Source of the DNA: Paenibacillus sp. J23TS9
GTDB taxonomy: Bacteria > Bacillota > Bacilli > Paenibacillales > Paenibacillaceae
NCBI RefSeq assembly: GCF_018403225.1
Contig: NZ_BOSG01000001.1
Location: 372,001-436,000 of the forward strand
Direction: 5' to 3'
Length of the DNA: 64,000 nucleotides
Shown: in pieces, positions 53,758-62,134 of the stretch
How the letters are laid out: each line of letters begins with the position of its first letter
Position numbering within the stretch: the first letter of the stretch is position 1
Position numbers and translations under genes: made by a program
Notes under the pieces: generated by a model
The model's input: only the letters and a program-made list of their open reading frames with translations
Told to the model about the DNA's origin: nothing
Database searches by the model: none

Positions 53758-53818
53758 TATAATGACACGGAACAAGACCGAAAGTTCATTTCCTTCATCA
53801 GGGAATGAACTTTTTTCT
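53758..53818 (+). promoter_or_regulatory. TATAAT element followed by a terminator-like hairpin, before XPB gene
   Basis: TATAAT (53758-53763) without a good -35 is followed by AAGTTCATTTCC/GGGAATGAACTT and TTTTTT (53782-53818). The XPB ribosome site AAGGAG begins only 10 bases later. The hairpin may end the upstream M20 transcript or act as an attenuator in the XPB leader. Confidence 0.5.
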
Positions 53819-53840
53819 CGATATAAGAAAGGAGACGAGT

Positions 53841-55526
53841 ATGAACGATCTAAAAGCCTGTATCGTCCAGCGCGACCGGACAGTTCTGCTGGAATGCGGT
53901 CATCCCGGATTCGAGGCGGCAAGGGAGAAATTATCCCGGTTTGCGGAGCTTGTGAAGAGTCCATCCGCATTTCATACTTATAGGATTACACCGCTTTCCC
54001 TATGGAATGCAGCGGCATTAGGCTGTACTACGGATGAAATTGCGGCTGATCTCACATCCCTGTCCAGATGGGGCGTGCCGGCAGGATTACTGCAGGAGAT
54101 CCGCGAGCTCGTTTCGAGATATGGCAAACTAAAGCTGCAAAAGGAAGAGGGAAACGCAAATATGCTGCTACTGTCGGCTTCAGACAGCCTTTTTCTTGAC
54201 GGAATATTGGACGTGCCGGCATTGGCAGCGCTAGGGCTGTCCCGGATTTCCCCGTTGGAGGTCCGGCTTGAAGCGGATAAAAGAGGTTGTCTCAAGCAGG
54301 AGCTCATGCGGAATGGGTTTCCCGTGCTGGATCTGGCTGGCTATCATGAGGGACAGGCCCTGCAGCTTGAGTGGAAACATGGAAGCGAGGTAAATGAATT
54401 TGCACTGCGAAGCTACCAGGAGGAAGCTGTAGCGGCCTTCGAAGGAGTGGCGGGCATTGGAGGAAGCGGTGTGCTCGTCCTGCCTTGCGGCGCGGGCAAA
54501 ACCGTAATAGGCATTGCAGCGCTGGAACGCCAGCAGTGTGAGTGTTTGATTCTTACATCCAATACGACTTCCGTGGAGCAGTGGATCCAGGAGCTCACGG
54601 GGAAGACAACTCTACAATCATCCGAGGTGGGTCAATATACAGGCCAGAAAAAAGAAGTGAAGCCGGTAACGGTCGCCACATATCAAATCCTGACACATCG
54701 GCGTTCCAAAGGCGATGAGTTTGAACATATGAAGCTATTTAATGAACGGAACTGGGGATTGATCATCTATGATGAGGTGCATCTCCTGCCTGCACCGGTA
54801 TTCCGGGCAACAGCCGATATTCAGGCTACGCGCAGGCTTGGACTGACTGCAACTCTTGTCCGTGAGGACGGATGCGAGCAGGATGTATTTTCATTGATTG
54901 GCCCGAAGCGATATGAAATGCCCTGGAAGGAGCTTGAGGCCAAGGGCTGGATCGCAAAGGTGGATTGCTGTGAAATTCGTGTACCCATGGATGCGGCTTT
55001 GCGCGAGCAATACCTATATGCGGAAGGCAAGGAGAAATTCCGTCTTGCTGCGGAAAATCCGGCCAAAACGCATACCGTGAAAGAGCTGCTGAATAGACAT
55101 GCAACTGCAGGTGTTCTCATTATTGGTCAATATCTGGATCAGCTGCACGCAATCGCAGATGCGGTTGAAGCCCCACTCATCAGCGGAAGAATGCCACAGC
55201 AGCAGCGTACAGCTTTATATGCTTCCTTTAAAAAAGGGGAAATTCCTGTGCTGGTTGTTTCCAAGGTGGCGAATTTTGCCGTAGATCTCCCGGATGCATC
55301 GGTGGCGATCGAAATATCAGGAAGCTTCGGGTCAAGGCAGGAGGAGGCTCAGCGGCTGGGCAGGCTTTTGCGTCCGAAAGCCGGAGACAACCGGGCCTAT
55401 TTCTATACGCTTGTTTCTGAAAATAGCAAGGAAGAAGAATTTGCCGTCCGCCGGCAGATGTTTCTCATTGAACAGGGTTATGAATATACAGTCCATTCCG
55501 CCAAGGAGGTACGATCCGGGACATGA
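53841..55526 (+). CDS. XPB/Rad25-type SF2 DNA helicase
   Basis: A 561-residue helicase related to eukaryotic XPB. N-terminal accessory region 1-180; then motif I LPCGAGKT (214-221), motif II DEVH (311-314), TAT motif III, the XPB-specific RED motif (REDG, 341-344) and motif VI QRLGRLLR in the second RecA domain. Bacterial XPBs are 3'-5' DNA helicases with suspected repair roles. ATG 53841 after AAGGAGACG. Its stop overlaps the next gene (ATGA), so the two products are made together. Confidence 0.9.
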   Translation: MNDLKACIVQRDRTVLLECGHPGFEAAREKLSRFAELVKSPSAFHTYRITPLSLWNAAALGCTTDEIAADLTSLSRWGVPAGLLQEIRELVSRYGKLKLQKEEGNANMLLLSASDSLFLDGILDVPALAALGLSRISPLEVRLEADKRGCLKQELMRNGFPVLDLAGYHEGQALQLEWKHGSEVNEFALRSYQEEAVAAFEGVAGIGGSGVLVLPCGAGKTVIGIAALERQQCECLILTSNTTSVEQWIQELTGKTTLQSSEVGQYTGQKKEVKPVTVATYQILTHRRSKGDEFEHMKLFNERNWGLIIYDEVHLLPAPVFRATADIQATRRLGLTATLVREDGCEQDVFSLIGPKRYEMPWKELEAKGWIAKVDCCEIRVPMDAALREQYLYAEGKEKFRLAAENPAKTHTVKELLNRHATAGVLIIGQYLDQLHAIADAVEAPLISGRMPQQQRTALYASFKKGEIPVLVVSKVANFAVDLPDASVAIEISGSFGSRQEEAQRLGRLLRPKAGDNRAYFYTLVSENSKEEEFAVRRQMFLIEQGYEYTVHSAKEVRSGT

Positions 55527-57400
55527 ACAACGAAACACCAACACAACAAGTAAGCTTAAGCCTGCTTGCTGCAACGGATCTTGAACTGCTGCGCATGCTG
55601 GTCGGCCGTTTTGGCGGAATATCCTTCAGTGAGCAAGCCTGGAAAGAGATGAGCAGCATGAACCGCAGTGGAGCGGAGCTAAAGCTCTCGTTCATACACT
55701 TAAGAAAACATGGCTGGGTACAGGCAGTGAAGAAATCCTGGGGAGAGAGGCTTTATTTTATTCCGGTGGATAAACTGATTCAGCTCTTGCCGGGCTTTTT
55801 TACGCCGGTTGCAAGACCTGTGAATGAATCGATGCTGGACATCCGGTGTGAGTCAGGGCCGGGACTTGCCCTCGACCTGCTTCACACACTTGCCTATACG
55901 GCTGAACAAGGACTTCCCTTGACGGCCAAAGGAACGATTCATAAAAAGAGTCTGCAAAAGCTGCAGGAGCTCATCACCTTAAAGGAAGTGCATTTGGAGC
56001 GGTTAGGACTTCAATATGCCCACCAAGAGATATATGGTCCGGTAACTGCGGTGGTTCTTGACCTGCTGTTATGTATAGGATTGCTCTCTAAAACTGCAGG
56101 CTCTCTGATCATTGTGGAGGAACGCCTTCGCGATTGGCTGAGTCTGACGGAACAGGAGATGAATCGGGTTCTGCTTCGTACGGTCAGCGAGCGTTACAGC
56201 CAGAACGAGGCTGACATGCAGCTGTTTCGTTATTTGATCTGTCTGCCCGCCTTTCAGGAAGGGATGTGGTTTGACGTGTCTTCCGTCGTGCAGTGGATGG
56301 ATACCGAGGGAATGCTGGAAGCAGATAACAGTATGGAGAGGGTTGCTGCCTGGCTGTATGCCTTAGCTGGCTTTGGTTGGGGAGATGTAGCTGAAGTGAA
56401 TGACGGAAAGTATGCTTTTCGCTGGAATATGGATCCTGAGCCGTTGCTGTTTGGAACGGATGAGGTTCATGAACCGAAGATCGACCGTTTGTACGTCCAG
56501 CCTGATTTTGATATCATCTGTCCTCCCGGTGTGCCGTACATTCAGCGGTGGAAGCTGCTTGCTTGTGCCGATCTGGTTCAATCGGACCGGATGTCCGTAT
56601 ACAAGCTGACGAGGTCAAGTGTGGCCAAGGCGGTAGAGAATGGGATGCGAATAGTCGAGATCCTAAGCTTTTTAACAGCAAGCTCCGCTCACGAAATACC
56701 GGGCCATGTAGAAGCTGCGCTTGAACAGTGGGGGAAAGAGATCGGCCGGACCCGTTTTGACGAGGTGCTATTGTTGTCCTGTGTGAGCGAAGATGAAGGG
56801 GATGCGATTGCTGCCAATCCTCGAATGGATGGTAAGTTGGATCGGATTGGACCTAAACATTTTATCATAACGGCATCTCAAGTAGCAGAACTGCGCAAAA
56901 TACTGGAGTCCATGGGACTTGCTCCACTCAAATTGACGGGAAGCAGAGACCGGGATGACCCAGAGTATCCGCTGATTCATCATAAAGGCGAGATTTCAGA
57001 TACACCGCGTGGGAGCTTGCTTAGCGAAAGAATGTATGAGAATCAGGGAGTGGTATACAGCGGGCGGAATGTCCATTTTTTTGAAGCTGATCATGAAATT
57101 CCTGAGCCCGCCTCCTTATTTCCTGGACATGATCAGATTCCTCCCAGATGGCTTCATGATTACAGGAGCTATCACAGTTCAACAGCGCAAAATATTATAG
57201 AACAAGCCCAAAGCTGGCAAACGCGAGTGCTTTTACAGCATGCAGGGAAGAGGGTGGAATTTGCCCCGCTGACGATTAACCTGAGTCCATGGCGCGCTGA
57301 AGGTATTTTGTATGATGTGGAAAACGACAGGTTCGAGCAGTTGGAGCTCTTTTCAGATGATTTGGGGGAACTGAAGCTGATTCTCCCTTCCTTTGACTGA
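55523..57400 (+). CDS. Helicase-associated protein (XPB/Ssl2 N-terminal-like domain)
   Basis: A 625-residue non-ATPase partner. Residues 1-300 are helical, probably winged-helix repeats. About 320-450 matches the Helicase_C_3 (PF13625) pattern: LYVQPDFDIICPPG, LLACADLVQSDRMSVYKLT and AVENGMRIVEIL. Residues 553-625 look like a WYL-type fold (AQNIIEQAQSWQ, ILYDVENDRFEQLELFSD), which is my inference. Actinobacteria also pair XPB with such a protein (Mycobacterium Rv0861c/Rv0862c). Overlaps the XPB gene by four bases. No function is established. Confidence 0.82.
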   Translation: MNNETPTQQVSLSLLAATDLELLRMLVGRFGGISFSEQAWKEMSSMNRSGAELKLSFIHLRKHGWVQAVKKSWGERLYFIPVDKLIQLLPGFFTPVARPVNESMLDIRCESGPGLALDLLHTLAYTAEQGLPLTAKGTIHKKSLQKLQELITLKEVHLERLGLQYAHQEIYGPVTAVVLDLLLCIGLLSKTAGSLIIVEERLRDWLSLTEQEMNRVLLRTVSERYSQNEADMQLFRYLICLPAFQEGMWFDVSSVVQWMDTEGMLEADNSMERVAAWLYALAGFGWGDVAEVNDGKYAFRWNMDPEPLLFGTDEVHEPKIDRLYVQPDFDIICPPGVPYIQRWKLLACADLVQSDRMSVYKLTRSSVAKAVENGMRIVEILSFLTASSAHEIPGHVEAALEQWGKEIGRTRFDEVLLLSCVSEDEGDAIAANPRMDGKLDRIGPKHFIITASQVAELRKILESMGLAPLKLTGSRDRDDPEYPLIHHKGEISDTPRGSLLSERMYENQGVVYSGRNVHFFEADHEIPEPASLFPGHDQIPPRWLHDYRSYHSSTAQNIIEQAQSWQTRVLLQHAGKRVEFAPLTINLSPWRAEGILYDVENDRFEQLELFSDDLGELKLILPSFD

Positions 57401-57513
57401 AATATTCTTGGCAAGGAAGTACAGAAATCCTCTTCTTAAGAAACACGGGTTATGATATGATAGAAGAGTCCACTCCTAGAGAGTTGAACTTTTATAGAAT
57501 TGAGATGAATTTC

Positions 57514-57954
57514 ATGAGCGTATCTGAAGTGCAGACGATGGACATGGCTGCCGTACTGATGAACGCCTATGAATTAGGCGATATGATCAATCAGTCCGTC
57601 GAGGTATCTGATTATTTATATTGGAAGCAGCGCGTCGACAGCAATCCTGGTATTCAGGAGCTTGTCCGTATGCTTGCCAAAAAGAAAGAACTCTTTGATG
57701 AAACTCAGCGGTTTGGACACTTTCATCCAAACTATCACAGTGCCAAGGATGAGGTTAAGGCAGTGGAAGAACAGCTGGAACAATTTGAAGAGGTTGCCCG
57801 CTTTAAGCTGGCAGAAAGAAATTTGGATGACATGCTGCACCAGATGTCCGAGATGATTGCTTTTTCCGTATCGGACACGATCAAGGTGCCAAGCAATGAT
57901 CCGAATCCCAAAAAGGGCTGCGGCGGGGGCGGCAAATGCGGCTGCGGCGGTTAA
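57514..57954 (+). CDS. ylbF: YlbF/YmcA-family regulator with Cys-rich tail
   Basis: A 146-residue helical protein. The conserved Com_YlbF domain covers about 14-120 (AYELGDMINQS, YNPGIQELVRM region). The C-terminus GCGGGGKCGCGG has three Cys. In B. subtilis YlbF (RicF) forms the Y-complex with YmcA and YaaT, binds Fe-S clusters and affects RNase Y, competence and biofilm; the partners are not in the window. ATG 57514 has only a weak ribosome site (GAGATG); ATG 57505 is possible. Confidence 0.82.
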   Translation: MSVSEVQTMDMAAVLMNAYELGDMINQSVEVSDYLYWKQRVDSNPGIQELVRMLAKKKELFDETQRFGHFHPNYHSAKDEVKAVEEQLEQFEEVARFKLAERNLDDMLHQMSEMIAFSVSDTIKVPSNDPNPKKGCGGGGKCGCGG

Positions 57955-57993
57955 TTACAAAGAGACAGGGAACATAAAGTGAGGTGGGAAAAG

Positions 57994-58257
57994 ATGTTTG
58001 CAGAACGGACAGGTTACATTATTTGGGTAACAGATGTGAAAGCGGCCAGAAATCTTGAAAAGTACGGGACTGTTCATTATATTTCGAGACGTATGCATTA
58101 TGTGGTGATGTACGTCAATGCGGATCGTGCTGAAGAGGTTGCCAAAAATATTCGCAGACTTTCCTATGTGCGAAAAATTGAGCGCTCCTATCGCAATGAG
58201 ATCAAAACGGAATATACAAAGGATATCCCCGATAAGACAAGTTATTATGGCATGTAG
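57994..58257 (+). CDS. ylbG: YlbG family protein (DUF2129)
   Basis: An 87-residue protein with the family pattern RTGYIIWVTDVKAARNLEKYG and YISRRMHYVVMYVNADRAEE. It follows ylbF by 39 bases, the same order as in B. subtilis. Function unknown. ATG 57994 behind GAGGTGGG. Confidence 0.92.
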   Translation: MFAERTGYIIWVTDVKAARNLEKYGTVHYISRRMHYVVMYVNADRAEEVAKNIRRLSYVRKIERSYRNEIKTEYTKDIPDKTSYYGM

Positions 58258-58323
58258 CCAAGCGGACCGTTCTTTCTGCCACAATTGTGGTCTCCCATCG
58301 ATCGCTAAATAATTTTTACTAGA

Positions 58324-58352
58324 AGCAGCCCTAGGGCTGCTTTTTTTTTTTT
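58324..58352 (+). terminator. Terminator after ylbG
   Basis: AGCAGCCC/GGGCTGCT with a TA loop followed by more than ten T residues. The same stem is used after pyrE. Confidence 0.93.
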
Positions 58353-58640
58353 GCATAATTAATCTCGGTTCGATGGCTTGACCGCAATGGAATTTTCAGT
58401 TAGTAATAATGATCTATATGGTGGAGAGCTCTATCGGTCGATTATTTATATTTTAAAAAAACGGAAAGATGGATAGAAAAGATGCATATAGTCTATTAAT
58501 TAGGCTTTTTTAGTAGAATACCTGTTTCTGAATCCTATTAATTTTAAGATATTTTTGCTTGTTTAACATGTGATGATGATGTAATATAATAGGTAAATAT
58601 ACTTAGATAAAAAGTCCTATATGGTGGAGAGTGATGTTCC
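58353..58640 (+). other. AT-rich intergenic region with a 15-base direct repeat
   Basis: No gene. CTATATGGTGGAGAG occurs at 58414-58428 and again at 58617-58631; the second copy is the ribosome-site region of the next gene. A TATAAT (58584-58589) with a poor -35 lies between and may be its promoter. Confidence 0.6.
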
Positions 58641-59078
58641 ATGCGCGACAAAGGAATGGAAAGATGGAGCACTTATGAACCATTCTATGTTGTTCTGGGT
58701 GATAAGAGGGTCGCAGACATTGTCATAACCAATCATGCAAAGACACGATATAATGACCGTATTCAAAGCGGGGATAGCCAGATTGACGATATTGCGGCAT
58801 GGATGTGGGAATGTCTGAAGCAAAGCCGGATGCTTCCTTATTACCGTAATGAACAGGACGTATACTTGATTGATGAGGATTTGGTTGTTGTCGCCGAATT
58901 CACTGAAATAGAGGGAGAGCATGACATCAGTGGCAATCCCCTGCATAAAATGATTGTAGTTACTTTTTTGGGACGAATGTCTGAGACCATCGAACTGAGA
59001 GATTTGAAGTCCTATTATTCTTGGCTGCGCCATTCCCGGAGAATGACTTTGATTAAGAACACGCGTAAACGCAGATAG
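58641..59078 (+). CDS. Hypothetical protein (145 aa)
   Basis: Begins MRDKGMERWSTYEPFYVVLG. It contains a VITNHAKTRYNDRI stretch, a His-x-x-x-Arg pattern similar to DUF4258 and some RelE-like folds, then hydrophobic strands (DVYLIDEDLVVVAEFTEI) and a basic C-terminus (TLIKNTRKRR). No toxin catalytic set is clear and no antitoxin is adjacent. GGTGGAG is 12 bases before the ATG. Confidence 0.7.
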   Translation: MRDKGMERWSTYEPFYVVLGDKRVADIVITNHAKTRYNDRIQSGDSQIDDIAAWMWECLKQSRMLPYYRNEQDVYLIDEDLVVVAEFTEIEGEHDISGNPLHKMIVVTFLGRMSETIELRDLKSYYSWLRHSRRMTLIKNTRKRR

Positions 59079-59102
59079 TATACATAACCAATAGCTTTTA
59101 GC

Positions 59103-59138
59103 AGCATGGGGTCCGATGATGGATTTCATGCTTTTTTT
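59103..59138 (+). terminator. Terminator after the 145-aa gene
   Basis: AGCATGGGGTCC pairs with GGATTTCATGCT (one internal mismatch pair) followed by TTTTTTT. Confidence 0.82.
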
Positions 59139-59205
59139 GTATGCCTTGTTCGGATCATATACAATAAATGGACATCGACAGAAGAATCAGGAGGGATATC
59201 AGAAG

Positions 59206-60066
59206 ATGAACCAAGCTGAAGGAAGATGCGACCTGCATACCCATACCCGGGCCTCAGACGGAATGCAGAGTCCGGCGGACAACGTGCGGCGAGCTAGTGA
59301 AAAAGGATTATCGGCTGTGGCGATCACGGATCATGATACCGTTGCAGGTGTCCTCGAGGCGATGGAAGAAGGGGAACGCTGCGGTATAGACGTAGTGCCG
59401 GGAGTGGAGATCAGCACCCGTGCGGGAGGGAAAGATATTCATGTGCTCGGTTATTACGTAAGCTGCTCGGATGAGAAGTTTCTGAAACGGCTGGCTGATT
59501 TGCGGAACACCAGAGAAGAACGGAATGTAAAAATGATCGCGAAGCTGCAGGAGCTTGATGTCCAGATTACCATGGAAGATGTTATATCCGGGTTAGGAAG
59601 AGAGCTGCGTCCAGATGAGAGCGTCGGCCGACCGCATATGGCGGATGTTCTGGTCAGCAAAGGATATGCTAGGGATATGAGAGACGCATTCAACCGTTAT
59701 CTGGGAGAGGATGCGCCTGCATATGTGTCTGTACCGAGGATTTCTCCTCTGGAAGCAATCGAGTGGATCCGCGAGGCTGGAGGGACTCCGGTGCTGGCTC
59801 ATCCGGGAATATACGGGGATGATGATCTGGTGAGAGATATTCTGGAGCAGGCCAAGCCTGCAGGCATTGAAGTTTTTCATTCCGATCATGGAAAGGCTGA
59901 GGAGGAACGCTATCAGGCTATGGCTGATGATTACGCACTGATTGTTACCGCTGGCTCCGATTATCACGGGGCAAGACAGGGTGTTATATTTCACGGTGAT
60001 ATCGGCAGCCGCTGGGTTCCCGTTTCGGTACTGGAGCAGTTGAAGCGGGGCTCTGCAGGTCATTGA
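59206..60066 (+). CDS. PHP-domain phosphoesterase (TrpH/YciV type)
   Basis: A 286-residue PHP metallo-phosphoesterase. The four PHP motifs are visible: DLHTHTRASDG, ITDHDTVAG, VPGVEIS with HVLGYY, and the C-terminal AGSDYHG. Members hydrolyse 3',5'-nucleoside bisphosphates or act as 5'-3' exoribonucleases (RNase AM). ATG 59206 after CAGGAGGG. Confidence 0.92.
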   Translation: MNQAEGRCDLHTHTRASDGMQSPADNVRRASEKGLSAVAITDHDTVAGVLEAMEEGERCGIDVVPGVEISTRAGGKDIHVLGYYVSCSDEKFLKRLADLRNTREERNVKMIAKLQELDVQITMEDVISGLGRELRPDESVGRPHMADVLVSKGYARDMRDAFNRYLGEDAPAYVSVPRISPLEAIEWIREAGGTPVLAHPGIYGDDDLVRDILEQAKPAGIEVFHSDHGKAEEERYQAMADDYALIVTAGSDYHGARQGVIFHGDIGSRWVPVSVLEQLKRGSAGH

Positions 60067-60096
60067 TTGGATCGACCCCCAAGTCGGATAATCATG

Positions 60097-60136
60097 CAAA
60101 AAAACCACTGGAGCGATATTTTCCAGTGGTTTTCTT
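60097..60136. terminator. Bidirectional terminator, PHP / rqcH
   Basis: AAAACCACTGGA pairs with TCCAGTGGTTTT; A-run on the left and T-run on the right. Confidence 0.88.
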
Positions 60137-60147
60137 ATTGGCGGGAG

Positions 60148-61911
60148 TTAATTTTGTTTTAGGGTATTCGGAAGACCTTTGATCCGTTCACTGTCGGGCG
60201 TGATAACCAATGTTTTCTGATGATCATAGATAACAAAGCCCGGCTTGGCCCCGCTTGGTTTATGGACATGGCGGATGAGCGTGTAATCGACGGGAACGCT
60301 GCTGGATTCTTTAGCCTGGCTGTAGTAGGCCGCAAGCAGCGCCGCTTCCTCCAATGTTTGATCTCCAAATTCGGTGCTGCGTATGACAACATGCGAGCCG
60401 GGAATGTCCTTCGTATGCAGCCAGGTATCATTTGAGCTTGCCAATCGATTGGTTAAATACTCATTTTGCAGGTTGTTTTTGCCAACGAATATTTCGATCC
60501 CTTCCGATGACGTGAAAACATGCAGTGTAGGGCGGTCGTTCTTCTTCTTTTTCTTTACCTTTTTGCTGCGGTCGCGAAGATATCCTTGCTGGATCAGCTC
60601 CTCGCGGATTTCGGCAATATCACTCATGGAGGCGTAGGACAGCTGCTGCAGCAGTTCATCCATATAACGGATTTCTTCCTGCGTCTTCTCGAGCTGCTCT
60701 TTGATGACTACCAGACTGTTTTTATATTTATTGTATTTTTTGAAATAGCGCTGCGCATTGTCCGAAGGCATGAGCAGCGGATCCAGCGGAATGGTGACCG
60801 CTTTTTGGTCCTCATCATAAAAGTTGACAAGCACCGCAGTTTTGTCGCCTTTTTGAATCGTATGGAGCGAAGCGAAGAGCAGTTCTCCATAGATACGGTA
60901 CTGGTCTGCATCGCCAGCCTCAGCCAGATCCTCATGCAGATGATCCAGCTTCTTAATATTTTTGGAGCGTTCGTTTTGCAGGAAACGAAGAAGGTCACTG
61001 ACCTTTTGCTTAACCGTGTCGCGCTCAGCCTTCTCCCCGTAATAATCCTCCATGCATGCGCTCATGGATTCGTAGTGCTTAACTTCGTTTTTTAACAGAG
61101 TCAGGTTTACCGCTGAAAAGATCATCTTGCCCTTGGCGTTTGCCCCCGTAACCGGTGTATATTCGTTTTTCTGGACGGGTTCCATAACCGAGCTGAAAGC
61201 ATCCCATAAAGCGGAGCAGCGCTGATACGCTTCATCCTCACTCACTTGAAGATCGTAAATATCAGGTGTGCCGGAGCGGTGAACCATTTCCTGTGCGATG
61301 AGCGGGCTTATTCCGCTAAAGGTGTCGACGATCCATGGAATGGGCTCTTCGATTCCTGAGCATTTCGCACAAAATTCCTTGCGCTCTGCCGTGAGCGGAT
61401 TTTGCTTATGCTGCTGCGGCGGCTCGGTATAGGCAAAGCCGGGCATAACGATCCGGTAGCTGCTGATGCTTGGGGTGACATGGTGGATTCCGTCCAGAAT
61501 GGTTCCGCTTGAAGGATCGGTCAAAATAATATTACTGTGGCGTCCCATCAGCTCAATGATAATCTTTTTGGTTGAAACATCCCCGAGTTCATCGCGCTGG
61601 CGCACTGTCAGATGAATGATTCTCTCCATCCCCACCTGGCTGATTTCCTCGATAATTCCGCTTTCGCAGTGCTTGCGCATCAGCATGCAGAACATCGGCG
61701 CCTCCTGCGGGTTCAAGAAGCTCCGGTCCGTAAAGTGAACGCGCGGATAAGTCGGGTTGGCCGACAGCAGCAGCTTAACGTTGCCCTCGCGTGTGCGCAG
61801 GTGAAACAGAATATCATGATCGTTCGGTTGGTATATTTTGCTGATCCGGGCTCCCCGGTAGGCTTCGAGCTCATGCACGATCGCCCTAGTTACGATTCCG
61901 TCCAATGCCAT
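60148..61911 (-). CDS. rqcH: RqcH (NFACT family) ribosome quality control factor
   Basis: A 587-residue NFACT protein that binds stalled 50S-peptidyl-tRNA complexes and recruits tRNA-Ala to add C-terminal alanine tails. NFACT-N spans about 1-180 (KIYQPNDHDILFH, MGRHSNIILTD), a coiled-coil middle 290-440, and NFACT-R about 450-575 (FVGKNNLQNEYLT, WLHTKDIPGSHVVIR). The key DR pair of B. subtilis RqcH (Asp97-Arg98) reads Glu96-Arg97 here. GGGAGATAT precedes the ATG. Confidence 0.94.
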   Translation of the reverse strand: MALDGIVTRAIVHELEAYRGARISKIYQPNDHDILFHLRTREGNVKLLLSANPTYPRVHFTDRSFLNPQEAPMFCMLMRKHCESGIIEEISQVGMERIIHLTVRQRDELGDVSTKKIIIELMGRHSNIILTDPSSGTILDGIHHVTPSISSYRIVMPGFAYTEPPQQHKQNPLTAERKEFCAKCSGIEEPIPWIVDTFSGISPLIAQEMVHRSGTPDIYDLQVSEDEAYQRCSALWDAFSSVMEPVQKNEYTPVTGANAKGKMIFSAVNLTLLKNEVKHYESMSACMEDYYGEKAERDTVKQKVSDLLRFLQNERSKNIKKLDHLHEDLAEAGDADQYRIYGELLFASLHTIQKGDKTAVLVNFYDEDQKAVTIPLDPLLMPSDNAQRYFKKYNKYKNSLVVIKEQLEKTQEEIRYMDELLQQLSYASMSDIAEIREELIQQGYLRDRSKKVKKKKKNDRPTLHVFTSSEGIEIFVGKNNLQNEYLTNRLASSNDTWLHTKDIPGSHVVIRSTEFGDQTLEEAALLAAYYSQAKESSSVPVDYTLIRHVHKPSGAKPGFVIYDHQKTLVITPDSERIKGLPNTLKQN

Positions 61912-62134
61912 TGTTTATATATCTCCCATCTTTTAATACAGAATTTAAGTCGATCCTAGCAAAATGCTCATGGTCAAAATCCAGTCTTCTCTATGATGCC
62001 ATAGTTTGCCCAAAAACTTAAGAGGCGTCTTCTGTGATATTTCAGGTCCTGTCCGAATACATTTACGTTAGAACAGGTGGAAAAGCTGTCGGTATCTTCG
62101 GCAGCAGCACAAAGAGCGGGAGGGAAAGGAAAGC

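Noticed and set aside
58118..58312. 64-residue frame overlapping the end of ylbG
   Set aside because: Out of frame with ylbG, no start signal, runs into the terminator.
58641..59078. RelE/HigB-type toxin with antitoxin
   Set aside because: No adjacent small antitoxin gene and no catalytic residue set that I can name; kept as hypothetical.
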